Made by a program: the position numbers and the translations under genes | Source: an uncultured Clostridia bacterium | Lineage (GTDB): Bacteria > Bacillota > Clostridia > Oscillospirales > Acutalibacteraceae | DNA length: 12,915 nt | Direction of reading: 5' to 3' | Assembly (NCBI GenBank): GCA_947567585.1 | Contig: CANONE010000056.1 | Location: 1 to 12,915 of the forward strand | The notes under the pieces: generated by a model | Told to the model about the DNA's origin: nothing | Database searches by the model: none | Seen by the model: only the letters and a program-made list of their open reading frames with translations | In this document: positions 7,205-12,915 of the stretch, one piece after another | Numbering within the stretch: position 1 is the stretch's first letter | Layout: each line of letters begins with the position of its first letter

Positions 7205-8584
7205 CTATCCGATCAGCATCCTGCCCTCCGGCAAGATGGCGGGGGAAGGCGAGGCTTTCATTAAAATGGACAGACCAAAGGTCACAGGGCCCACCCGCCC
7301 AATAAACATGGTGGCGCACAGCAGCAGCCGGGATACCGGCTCCAGAGCCGGGGTTACCGAAGCGCTGAGCCCCGCCGTGCCAAAGGCCGACGCGGACTCA
7401 TACAGCAGGTCGATAAAGGGAAGCTGGGGATTCAGCACGGTCAGCGCGCAGGCGTCCGCGAACACCACGCCCAGCCCCAGCAGCGCCACGGTCAGGGACT
7501 TGTACACCACCCCCGGGGCGAAACGGTGCCGCAGTGCCGTAGCCTCTCCCCGGCCCCGCAGGGTGGAAGCCACCGTTACCAGCAGCACCACAAAGGTGGT
7601 GGTCTTCACCCCGCCGGCGGTAGAGCCGGGGCAGCCGCCGATGAACATCAGCGCCACAGAGAGGACCTTCGCAAAGCCCCCCTGGGCGGCGATGTCTACC
7701 GAGGCAAACCCGGCTGTGCGGGTGTTGACAGACTGGAAAAAGGCGGTGTTCAGCTTTTCAAAAAAGCCCATGCCGGCCATGGTGCGGTTCCCTTCCAGCA
7801 GCAAAAATCCGAAGGTCCCGGCGGCCAGCAGGGCGGCGGTGGCCCGCAGGCAGACCTGGCTATGGAAATTAAGCTTTCCCCGGCCCCGGTGGCGCAGCGG
7901 GGAAAGCACCTTGCACAGGTAAATATCCCGCACCACCACAAAGCCCAGGCCCCCGGTAATAATCAGAGCCGAGATAGTCAGGCAGACCAAGGGATCCCCG
8001 GAAAAGGCGGTGAGGCTGGCGTTGCCGGGGACAAAGCCCAAGATGTCAAAACCGGCGTTGCAATAGGCGGAAACAGACACAAATACCGCCGGCCATATAC
8101 CTTTAACGCCATATTCCGGCGCCAGCCGCAGCATGAGAAGCCCCGCCCCCGCCAGCTCGCAGGCAAAGGTGAAACCCAGCATAAGCCGCAGCAAAGAGGC
8201 CGCGCTGGACATGTCCCCGCCAGAGGTCTCTCCGGCGACAATCATCTGCCGCAGTCCCAGCCGGCGGTGGATCAAAAGGGAAAATCCCGTGGCAAAGGTG
8301 GAAAGCCCCAGCCCCCCCAGCTGGATCAGCGCCAGCACCACCACCTGCCCAAAGAAGGACCAGTGGCTGGTGGTGTCCACCACCGAAAGCCCTGTGACGC
8401 AGGTAGCGGAGGTGGCGGTGAAAAGCGCGTCCAGAGGATGGGTAAAGCTGCCGCTGGCCGAAGACAGGGGCAGTGTCAGCAGCAGCGCGCCCAGCAAAAT
8501 CAAAGCGATAAAGCTAACGGCGATTACCCGTACCGGCGCGGCCCGTTTTAGCCATAGCGTCAGTTTTTTCTTTATGTTTCCCAT
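7205..8584 (-). CDS. ktrB: KtrB/TrkH-type potassium (K+/Na+) uptake channel subunit
   Basis: The 459-residue integral membrane protein belongs to the superfamily of K+ transporters. It has the four pore-loop repeats, each with its filter glycine: SATCVTGL (about 59-66), SAYCNAGFD (about 172-180), NTRTAGF (287-293) and SAFGTAGLSA (about 399-408). It also has the FIGGCPGSTAGGVKTTT segment (about 314-330), an intramembrane gating-loop region. About ten membrane-crossing segments are visible, and the length fits KtrB. KtrB normally works with the RCK-domain regulator KtrA, but no ktrA is present in the window. The gene lies 95 bp downstream of queT with AAGGAGG four bases ahead of the ATG, and is probably co-transcribed with queT. 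TrkH is the alternative family name; the length and pairing style favour KtrB. Confidence 0.9.
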   Translation of the reverse strand: MGNIKKKLTLWLKRAAPVRVIAVSFIALILLGALLLTLPLSSASGSFTHPLDALFTATSATCVTGLSVVDTTSHWSFFGQVVVLALIQLGGLGLSTFATGFSLLIHRRLGLRQMIVAGETSGGDMSSAASLLRLMLGFTFACELAGAGLLMLRLAPEYGVKGIWPAVFVSVSAYCNAGFDILGFVPGNASLTAFSGDPLVCLTISALIITGGLGFVVVRDIYLCKVLSPLRHRGRGKLNFHSQVCLRATAALLAAGTFGFLLLEGNRTMAGMGFFEKLNTAFFQSVNTRTAGFASVDIAAQGGFAKVLSVALMFIGGCPGSTAGGVKTTTFVVLLVTVASTLRGRGEATALRHRFAPGVVYKSLTVALLGLGVVFADACALTVLNPQLPFIDLLYESASAFGTAGLSASVTPALEPVSRLLLCATMFIGRVGPVTFGLSILMKASPSPAILPEGRMLIG

Positions 8585-8679
8585 GGGGCCTCCTTGTTTT
8601 ACGGCCGCGGGCGCCTGCGGACAAGAAGAGCGAAGGCTTGCGGTCTATATTTTCATTTGCAGTCCCGCATCAGCGGCTT

Positions 8680-9225
8680 TTATTCCCCGGCGGGTCCGCT
8701 CATGGCGCGGCGCAGGAACGTGTTTTTTTCCAGCGCCAGAAGCAATGGAAGGCCCAAAGCGTAGCAAACCGCCAGCTCTCCAATCCCCACATACAGCGCG
8801 GCAGGGCCAAAGGCCGCCCAGGAAAAGTTCGCCCAGGAAAAGCCTCCGGCATTGGATAGGCAGGAAATTTCCAAACCCACGATGAAGGCATTGGCGATCA
8901 CCGGCGGCAGCGGAGCCAGCAGCCGGGCGTTTTTATGGGGGAGCCTAGCGGTAGCGGCCGTACCCAGCGCCGCCAGCAGTGTGGCGGCCGTGCCGGATAC
9001 CCAGTCCACTACCCCTAAGGGGCTCATCAAATTTGATAGAAAGCAGCCTACTGTCAGCCCGGGGATTGCGGCAGGCGTCAGGGCGGGCAAAACAGTAAGC
9101 GCCTCGGAAAACCGGAACTGTACAGGCCCATAGGCCAGATTGACGGCCGCGGCCAGATAGGTAAGCACGGTGTACATGCCTGCAATCACCGCGCTAAGGG
9201 TAATAAAACGGATTCTTTTTGTCAT
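8680..9225 (-). CDS. queT: QueT-family queuosine precursor transporter
   Basis: The 181-residue protein has five to six hydrophobic segments and the QueT (DUF988) signature AYGPVQFRFSEALTVLPALTP (about 31-51), followed by GLTVGCFLSNLMSPLGVVDWV. Members are thought to be substrate-binding components for ECF-type uptake of queuosine precursors such as preQ1, used to modify tRNA wobble positions. The frame extends upstream to 9372, but the start at ATG 9225 (MTKRIRFI) is chosen because GGGAGGA sits 6-7 nt ahead of it and the length then fits the family. The upstream 150 bp instead hold a promoter and a leader that looks like a preQ1 aptamer. ktrB follows 95 bp downstream without an obvious terminator. 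Confidence 0.88.
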   Translation of the reverse strand: MTKRIRFITLSAVIAGMYTVLTYLAAAVNLAYGPVQFRFSEALTVLPALTPAAIPGLTVGCFLSNLMSPLGVVDWVSGTAATLLAALGTAATARLPHKNARLLAPLPPVIANAFIVGLEISCLSNAGGFSWANFSWAAFGPAALYVGIGELAVCYALGLPLLLALEKNTFLRRAMSGPAGE

Positions 9226-9246
9226 GATTCTTCCTCCCATGTGCGA

Positions 9247-9310
9247 GACCCGTATGACCGCCGGCATACGGTCCCTAGTTTTGTTTAAGGTCAGGATGTT
9301 TCGACTGACC
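9247..9310 (-). promoter_or_regulatory. probable preQ1 riboswitch in the queT leader
   Basis: On the minus strand a 6-bp hairpin (GGTCAG 9305-9310 with CTGACC 9289-9294) has a 10-nt loop that begins UCG and ends in C. An A-rich tail, UUAAACAAAACUAGG, follows. From memory this resembles the Thermoanaerobacter preQ1-I aptamer (10-nt loop starting UCG, tail UUAACAAAACAAGG). A second hairpin (CATACGGTC 9265-9273 with GACCCGTATG 9247-9256) follows and ends 8 nt before the GGGAGG ribosome binding site. The loop-tail pseudoknot pairs of class I are not clear, so class III or a variant is possible. The gene it precedes is a known preQ1-riboswitch target. Confidence 0.6.
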
Positions 9311-9336
9311 GCCGCCCTCATTGGGCCGCACTTATA

Positions 9337-9365
9337 AGAATACGATATTCTGGAGAAAAAAGCAA
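9337..9365 (-). promoter_or_regulatory. candidate queT promoter with an overlapping palindrome
   Basis: TTGCTT (9360-9365) and TATTCT (9337-9342) are spaced by 17 nt on the minus strand, about 25 nt ahead of the aptamer-like hairpin. A perfect 6-bp inverted repeat AGAATA-CGA-TATTCT (9337-9351) overlaps the -10 region and could be an operator. The match to consensus is modest. Confidence 0.3.
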
Positions 9366-9428
9366 GAGGCAACAGCCCGCCGCAGCATCCAAATCTACGG
9401 TAGGCGGCACGCTTAACCCATAGGGGAC

Positions 9429-9492
9429 AAAAAGAGATTGAGAGCGCGGCGTCTCCCGCTGCATCTGGGAGACATCGCGCGCCTCAATCTCT
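9429..9492 (-). terminator. strong intrinsic terminator of yebC
   Basis: On the minus strand AGAGATTGAG (9483-9492) pairs with CTCAATCTCT (9433-9442), and GTCTCCC/GGGAGAC pair further in. The stem exceeds 20 bp with one small internal loop and is followed directly by TTTTTG. It lies about 80 bp past the yebC stop codon and separates that gene from queT. Confidence 0.9.
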
Positions 9493-9511
9493 TGCTTCAG
9501 CCTTTCTCTGT

Positions 9512-9543
9512 CCCTGGCGGGCCCGCCTTAGAACCCGCCAGGG
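9512..9543 (-). other. GC-rich hairpin in the yebC 3' UTR
   Basis: A perfect 10-bp inverted repeat, CCCTGGCGGG (9512-9521) and CCCGCCAGGG (9534-9543), has a 12-nt loop. No T-tract follows on either strand, so it is not itself a terminator; it may stabilise the mRNA end ahead of the terminator at 9429-9492. Confidence 0.5.
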
Positions 9544-9569
9544 GAAACAGCCCCTTTTAGACTAGCCCG

Positions 9570-10316
9570 TCAATCCTCGCCGTCTTCCTCCGGGGCGTCC
9601 CAGTTGTGCCAGACGTTCTGCACGTCGTCGTTATCCTCTAGGAGGTCCAGCATCTTCTGCATCTTGATAACCGTGTCTTCGTCCGCAATGGCCGTGTAGG
9701 TATCCGGCACCATCTCTACCTCGGCGGATACAAACTCGTAGCCCTTCTTTTCCAGGTCCTCCCGCACGCCGCTGAAATCGCTGGGCTCCGTGGAAATCTC
9801 AAACACATCCTCGTCCGCCGCGAAATCGGAAGCCCCGGCTTCTAAAGCGTCGCTCATAACAGCGTCCTCGTCCAGGTCCTCCTTCTCAATAACGATGACG
9901 CCCTTCTCCTTGAACATGAAGCTGACGCACCCAGTGGTGCCCAGGTTTCCGCCGTATTTGTCAAAGGCGTGGCGCACATCCGCCGCCGTCCGGTTCCGGT
10001 TGTCCGTCAGGGCTTCTACAATCACCGCCACACCGCAGGGGCCGTAGCCTTCGTAGGTGACGTTTTCGTAGTTATCCGCGCTGCCTTCGCCGGCCGCCCG
10101 CTTGATAATCCGTTCGATGTTGTCATTGGGCACATTGGCGGCCTTGGCCTTGGCAATGCAGTCCTTCAGCCGGGAATTGGCCGCCGGGTCCGGGCTGCCG
10201 CCCTCTTTTACGGCCACTGCCAGTTCCCGCCCGATTTTCGTGAAAATCTTGGCCTTAGCGCCATCCGCCTTTTCCTTTTTCCGCTTGATGTTGTTCCATT
10301 TTGAATGTCCAGACAT
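9570..10316 (-). CDS. yebC: YebC/PmpR-family protein
   Basis: The 248-residue protein is a full-length YebC-family member. It begins with the hallmark MSGHSKWNNIKRKKEKADGAK and continues with FTKIGRELAVAVKEGG, NVPNDNIERIIKRAAGEG and the YEGYGPCGVAVIVEALTDNRNRT core; the C-terminal third is acidic. The family was long described as DNA-binding transcriptional regulators. More recent work ties some members to translation at proline-rich stretches on the ribosome, so "transcriptional regulator" should be taken loosely. The start at ATG 10316 follows AGGCGGG. It stands alone between a 364-bp upstream gap and its own strong terminator. Confidence 0.95.
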   Translation of the reverse strand: MSGHSKWNNIKRKKEKADGAKAKIFTKIGRELAVAVKEGGSPDPAANSRLKDCIAKAKAANVPNDNIERIIKRAAGEGSADNYENVTYEGYGPCGVAVIVEALTDNRNRTAADVRHAFDKYGGNLGTTGCVSFMFKEKGVIVIEKEDLDEDAVMSDALEAGASDFAADEDVFEISTEPSDFSGVREDLEKKGYEFVSAEVEMVPDTYTAIADEDTVIKMQKMLDLLEDNDDVQNVWHNWDAPEEDGED

Positions 10317-10577
10317 GATAAACCCGCCTTACTGTATTTTTACTTTGAGCTTGCTCTTTGAAGACCTTGAGGCTTTACTCCAAACCCCACCGCCCTTTTA
10401 AGAAAGGTAAGGCTTCGCTTTGTAAAGCCTGCGAAACTTGTAATGTTAGAACTATTTCGATTTTGTACCGGCAGCTTGGAACGCCACATGCTCGCTCTCC
10501 CGTAATCAAATCATCCCTAAAGGCCGGCAGCAGCAGAAACCTTTGGCCACGGGGCAGCAGCTTCCTGTTAATAACAT
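10317..10577 (-). other. yebC upstream gap, no convincing gene
   Basis: This 261-bp stretch contains small frames that show no similarity I recognise, have no good ribosome binding site and are composed of hairpin-rich sequence. A hairpin AGGCTT/AAGCCT (10410-10430, 9-nt loop) is present. If transcription of yebC begins at the promoter at 10675-10703, all of this is its 5' UTR. Otherwise it must hold a second, weaker promoter that I could not place. Confidence 0.4.
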
Positions 10578-10653
10578 AAAAACTTCGGCATATAAAGTTT
10601 TTGATCAAACTTTTTTCAAAAAGTTTGCAGGGGCCCGGGGACAGCGTCCCCGG
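10578..10653 (-). repeat. tandem hairpins, terminator-like intergenic repeat
   Basis: Three perfect inverted repeats lie side by side: CCGGGGAC/GTCCCCGG (10635-10653, 3-nt loop), CAAACTTTTT/AAAAAGTTTG (10606-10627, 2-nt loop) and AAAAACTT/AAGTTTTT (10578-10602, 9-nt loop). Read on the minus strand, the GC-rich hairpin comes first and the AT-rich ones follow. I have the impression that similar GC-hairpin plus AAACTTTTT blocks recur in clostridial genomes. It probably ends the mntP-nudix-flavoprotein transcript. Confidence 0.6.
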
Positions 10654-10674
10654 ATCTCTGCCCACACAGTAAGT

Positions 10675-10703
10675 ATTATATCACGTTCCCGAGAGGATTT
10701 CAA
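10675..10703 (-). promoter_or_regulatory. near-consensus promoter at the 3' end of the flavoprotein gene
   Basis: TTGAAA (10698-10703, 5 of 6) and TATAAT (10675-10680, 6 of 6) are separated by exactly 17 nt on the minus strand. The -35 lies within the last codons of the flavoprotein gene and the spacer includes its stop. It points toward yebC, about 350 bp away, but the tandem hairpins at 10578-10653 intervene. Confidence 0.6.
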
Positions 10704-11268
10704 GAGCCAGAGCTTTGGCTTTTTGTTGGGCTGTACCCAGATTCCGCCTTCCCAGGTCTGTGCCGCCCCAGACCGCGCAGCCGCACAGCTGGGTGTTCAT
10801 TACGCTGAAGGAGCGCTCCAGCTGGTGGACCGTCACCTCCACAGGGAAGTCCTCTTCCTTTCCCATGGCCAGCAGCAGCACCGCCTTTCGGCTCTTTTTG
10901 ACAGGGGGCTTTATTCCCAGAGAAAACCGGGCCTCAAAGTACCGCTGGGTCCGGTCCAAAAGGGCTTTCATGGGAGCGGGGAAAGAGGCGTTGTATACCG
11001 GCGAGGCCACCACCAGCAGGTCGGAGCGCCGCAGCTCCTTGTCGAAAGCGTCTAAATCCTGGAACTGGCAGGCTTCCTTCTTTGCGCAGGCCCCGCAGCC
11101 CATACAGGGGCGGGGGTTCAGCTGGTATGTATCGATCTCAGATAGAACCCATTCGTCCTTGTCCTTGAATTCATTTGTAAAGGCGTCCAGCAGCATCCGG
11201 GTGCTGCCATGGGGGTTGGGCGAGCAAAAAAGCGTGAGCAAGTGCTTCTTATGGTCTAAAAGGCGCAT
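10681..11268 (-). CDS. Flavodoxin-fold NAD(P)H-dependent reductase / iron-sulfur flavoprotein-like
   Basis: The 195-residue soluble protein has a flavodoxin-like fold. The FMN phosphate loop is CSPNPHGSTRMLLDAF (about 15-30), and the second FMN segment is VVASPVYNASFPAPMKALLDR (about 86-106). Between them is a cysteine cluster, C55-x2-C58-x2-C61-x5-C67. This matches the compact CX2CX2CX4-7C pattern that holds a 4Fe-4S cluster in Isf-type flavoproteins, although many relatives with a similar motif lack a proven cluster. The role is probably electron transfer or reduction of quinones, FMN or xenobiotics; the exact substrate is unknown. It begins 11 bp after the Nudix gene stop, with AAGGAGG overlapping that stop codon, so the two are translationally close and co-transcribed. 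Confidence 0.85.
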   Translation of the reverse strand: MRLLDHKKHLLTLFCSPNPHGSTRMLLDAFTNEFKDKDEWVLSEIDTYQLNPRPCMGCGACAKKEACQFQDLDAFDKELRRSDLLVVASPVYNASFPAPMKALLDRTQRYFEARFSLGIKPPVKKSRKAVLLLAMGKEEDFPVEVTVHQLERSFSVMNTQLCGCAVWGGTDLGRRNLGTAQQKAKALALEILSGT

Positions 11269-11279
11269 GATATTCCTCC

Positions 11280-11801
11280 TTATCCCAGGGAAGCCTCGCC
11301 GGCAATCCTGTCAAAAAAGTACCCTAGGGTGTCCACAAGCTTCCCTTCCCGATAGAGTCCCTCTATCTCCCGGGGGCTCATCCACCGGGCTTGGGCCACC
11401 TCCCCGTCGGCGGCGGAAAGCCGCGGCTCTCCATTATAGTCGAAGAGCCACACATCCAAAAGGTCTCCAAAGCGCGCGCCGTTTACCCAGTCCCGCACTT
11501 GGCTGAAGACCAGCCTTCCCGATTCCTCCTGCAAGGGAATCCCCAGCTCTTCCCGGACCTCCCGCAGCGCCCCCCGCAGGCTGGTCTCTCCTTGCAGCAC
11601 CGATCCCCCTGTGGTCTCCCACATTAGAGGAAAGGTGGGCCGGCTTTCGGCCCGCTGGCTTATGAGAAACTCTCCCTGGGCGTTGCGCAGCCAGACATGC
11701 GCCACCAGGTGGAAGCAGCCCTCCGGTAAAGGCTCTCCCCGAACATGGCCGCTGCTTACAAGCTCCCGCTTGGATGAATACAGGTCCCACAGCTCCGGCA
11801 T
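11280..11801 (-). CDS. Nudix hydrolase (YfcD/IDI-like)
   Basis: The 173-residue protein has a perfect Nudix box at residues 66-88 (G-x5-E-x7-REVREELGI), whose glutamates bind the metal for cleavage of nucleoside diphosphate-linked substrates. The N-terminus PELWDLYSSKRE....RGEPLPEGCFHLVAHVWLRN and the LISQRA segment resemble the YfcD / isopentenyl-diphosphate isomerase-like branch of the superfamily. The substrate cannot be assigned. ATG 11801 has AGGAGG upstream that overlaps the mntP stop codon (11-bp gap), and the flavoprotein gene follows after another 11 bp. All three genes form one operon. Confidence 0.9.
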   Translation of the reverse strand: MPELWDLYSSKRELVSSGHVRGEPLPEGCFHLVAHVWLRNAQGEFLISQRAESRPTFPLMWETTGGSVLQGETSLRGALREVREELGIPLQEESGRLVFSQVRDWVNGARFGDLLDVWLFDYNGEPRLSAADGEVAQARWMSPREIEGLYREGKLVDTLGYFFDRIAGEASLG

Positions 11802-11812
11802 AGCGCCACCTC

Positions 11813-12379
11813 CTAAAAGTTGATGATTCCCAGATGCTCCAGCAAAATTTTCGCCCCCAGCAAAATCAGAATTACGCCCCCCGTAATTTCCGCCCGACTC
11901 TTGTACCGCGCCCCAAACACCGCCCCGGCCTTAACCCCTGCGGCGGAGAGGACAAAGGTCACCGCGCCGATGAATCCTGCGGCGGCCCCGATGTTGACGT
12001 CCAGAAAGGCAAAGCCAACGCCCACCGCCAAGGCGTCGATACTGGTAGCCAGAGCCAAGGGCAGCATAGCCTTGGGCGACAAAGAGGCGTCCGCCGCTTC
12101 CTCCTCCCCGGACAGGGCCTCCCGGATCATGTTCCCGCCGATAACCGCCAGCAGTCCGAAAGCGATCCAGTGGTCCACCGCAGTGATGGCGTCCTTAAAG
12201 CGGACCCCCGCCAGGTAGCCCAGCACAGGCATCAGCGCCTGAAAGCCGCCGAACCAAAGTCCGGTAAGGGCCATGCTTTTCCATCCGGCCCTTTTTAGGG
12301 CCAGCCCCTTACAGACCGCCACAGCGAAAGCGTCCATGGACAGCCCTACCGCCACCAAAAACAATTCCAAAATATTCAT
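11813..12379 (-). CDS. mntP: MntP manganese efflux pump
   Basis: The 188-residue membrane protein has six predicted helices and the two inverted-repeat signatures of MntP (formerly YebN/DUF204): LSMDAFAVAVCKG with D16, and ATSIDALAVGVGF with D115. These acidic residues correspond to those needed for Mn2+ export in E. coli MntP. It would expel excess Mn2+ across the cytoplasmic membrane. The start at ATG 12379 follows GGGGTGGAG. It is the first gene of the operon with the Nudix and flavoprotein genes. The 5' UTR predicted from the promoter at 12423-12451 is under 40 nt, too short for the yybP-ykoY manganese riboswitch that often precedes this gene. Confidence 0.94.
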   Translation of the reverse strand: MNILELFLVAVGLSMDAFAVAVCKGLALKRAGWKSMALTGLWFGGFQALMPVLGYLAGVRFKDAITAVDHWIAFGLLAVIGGNMIREALSGEEEAADASLSPKAMLPLALATSIDALAVGVGFAFLDVNIGAAAGFIGAVTFVLSAAGVKAGAVFGARYKSRAEITGGVILILLGAKILLEHLGIINF

Positions 12380-12422
12380 ATCTCCACCCCTTGCTCAGGA
12401 AATCCCGCCGCTGTAAATTTAT

Positions 12423-12451
12423 ATTATAACAATCAATCACAGATTCGTCAA
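12423..12451 (-). promoter_or_regulatory. near-consensus promoter of the mntP operon
   Basis: TTGACG (12446-12451, 5 of 6) and TATAAT (12423-12428, 6 of 6) are separated by exactly 17 nt on the minus strand, placing the start of transcription roughly 37 nt before the mntP ATG. The spacer holds an ATTGATTGT stretch. I see no clear palindromic operator over the promoter. Confidence 0.75.
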
Positions 12452-12530
12452 GGCGGATATGAGTAGGCTATCCCAGAGCAAAATAGGAAGGGCTAGATCC
12501 ATAAAAAAGCGCGGATTCAGCTTATGTGAT

Positions 12531-12914
12531 TCAAATGGCGACCCACCAGCACACGCCGTATTTGTCAATCACCGTCGCATTGTATTCATTCCAGGGAAGC
12601 GCTCCCAGGGGATGAATTACCACACCGCCCTGGCTTAGAACCGCAATAGCGTGAGAGACAGCCTCCTTGCTCCCCATCTCAAAGACATTAAACGTCATGG
12701 TTTCCCATTTCATTTTATGGACGAGGCTTATGTCACAGGGATTTGCCGCTTCCGCCAAGGCCAAAAATCCCTCCCCGTTAACGGACAGCTCGCAGTGTTC
12801 ATAAGCAGTCTCAGCGGCGTTTTTTATTTCAAATGTGATTTCTGCGCCAAAGGCGTCACAGTACATTTTCGCGGCTTCCAAGCTATTTTTCAATCGACCT
12901 GCGCAAAGCCTCAA
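12531..12914 (-). CDS. VOC/PhnB-like (glyoxalase superfamily) protein, 5' end cut by the window
   Basis: The visible 127 residues match the PhnB-like branch of the vicinal-oxygen-chelate superfamily. They include an N-terminal SLEAAKMYCDAFGAEITFEI, a mid ELSVNGEGFLALAEA, and the C-terminal VVIHPLGALPWNEYNATVIDKYGVCWWV (compare the family's W....g.v.DkfGv.W.). Small proteins of this type form dimers of beta-alpha-beta-beta-beta modules; many have no known substrate. The frame is open to the window edge. The first possible codon shown is TTG at 12914, with no ribosome binding site visible, so the true start is probably a few codons beyond the window. The gene ends 80 bp before the mntP promoter. 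Confidence 0.8.
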   Translation of the reverse strand: MRLCAGRLKNSLEAAKMYCDAFGAEITFEIKNAAETAYEHCELSVNGEGFLALAEAANPCDISLVHKMKWETMTFNVFEMGSKEAVSHAIAVLSQGGVVIHPLGALPWNEYNATVIDKYGVCWWVAI

Positions 12915-12915
12915 C

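Noticed and set aside
7526..8551. 341-codon plus-strand frame antisense to ktrB
   Set aside because: It is a low-complexity, Gly/Gln/His-rich shadow translation of the clearly conserved KtrB gene.
9226..9372. N-terminal extension of QueT to 9372
   Set aside because: The extra 49 residues would be encoded by the promoter and aptamer-like hairpins, while ATG 9225 has an ideal ribosome binding site and gives a family-typical length.
10375..10665. 96-codon minus-strand frame upstream of yebC
   Set aside because: It is built from the hairpin repeat block, has no ribosome binding site and no recognisable family; its N-terminus is encoded by the terminator-like inverted repeats.
12495..12530. Terminator after the VOC gene
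   Set aside because: A T-run is present on the minus strand (rc of 12502-12508), but the preceding stem is only about 4 bp (AAGC/GCTT), too weak to call.

Overview
The window is a contig end from a fairly GC-rich member of the Bacillota, most likely class Clostridia. The evidence is low-GC-phylum style signals in a GC-rich genome: strong AGGAGG ribosome binding sites, TTGAxx/TATAAT promoters with 17-nt spacers, QueT, KtrB without TrkA fusion, and a REC/HD-GYP/GGDEF protein with a separate Hpt protein. An Oscillospiraceae-like gut anaerobe is a reasonable guess but is not proven. Every gene I can support is on the minus strand, so the transcription order runs from high to low coordinates. Bases 1-30 are not genomic: they match the Illumina TruSeq read-1 adapter with one mismatch.

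Layout in transcription order. (1) A 5'-truncated VOC/PhnB-like protein (12531-12914). (2) A compact operon mntP (Mn efflux), Nudix hydrolase, CxxCxxC flavoprotein (12379 to 10681), driven by a near-consensus promoter; each ribosome binding site abuts or overlaps the previous stop. (3) A 364-bp gap with tandem hairpins, then yebC (10316 to 9570) and a textbook intrinsic terminator. (4) queT, with a probable preQ1-sensing leader, followed by an orphan ktrB (9225 to 7205). (5) A signalling block: a REC-HD-GYP-PAS-GGDEF protein (7074 to 4951), a free-standing Hpt protein (4811 to 4455) and a large hybrid histidine kinase with two REC domains (4440 to 1792). (6) A 483-bp gap rich in palindromes. 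(7) secG (1308 to 1060), a 285-bp gap with a terminator, and a GNAT acetyltransferase (775) running into the contig edge.

The signalling block is the most coherent system. The kinase (sensor, HisKA, HATPase, two RECs), the Hpt and the c-di-GMP-type output protein supply every step of a His-Asp-His-Asp phosphorelay that would end in cyclic dinucleotide turnover. The output protein has an intact HD-GYP site and an intact RxxD/GGDEY signature. However, the guanine-contacting Asp equivalent to PleD D344 is Asn, so its nucleotide product deserves testing. The remainder is mostly housekeeping or common accessory genes. I did not find a clearly undescribed defence or mobile system, and there are no CRISPR arrays, transposases, tRNAs or rRNAs.
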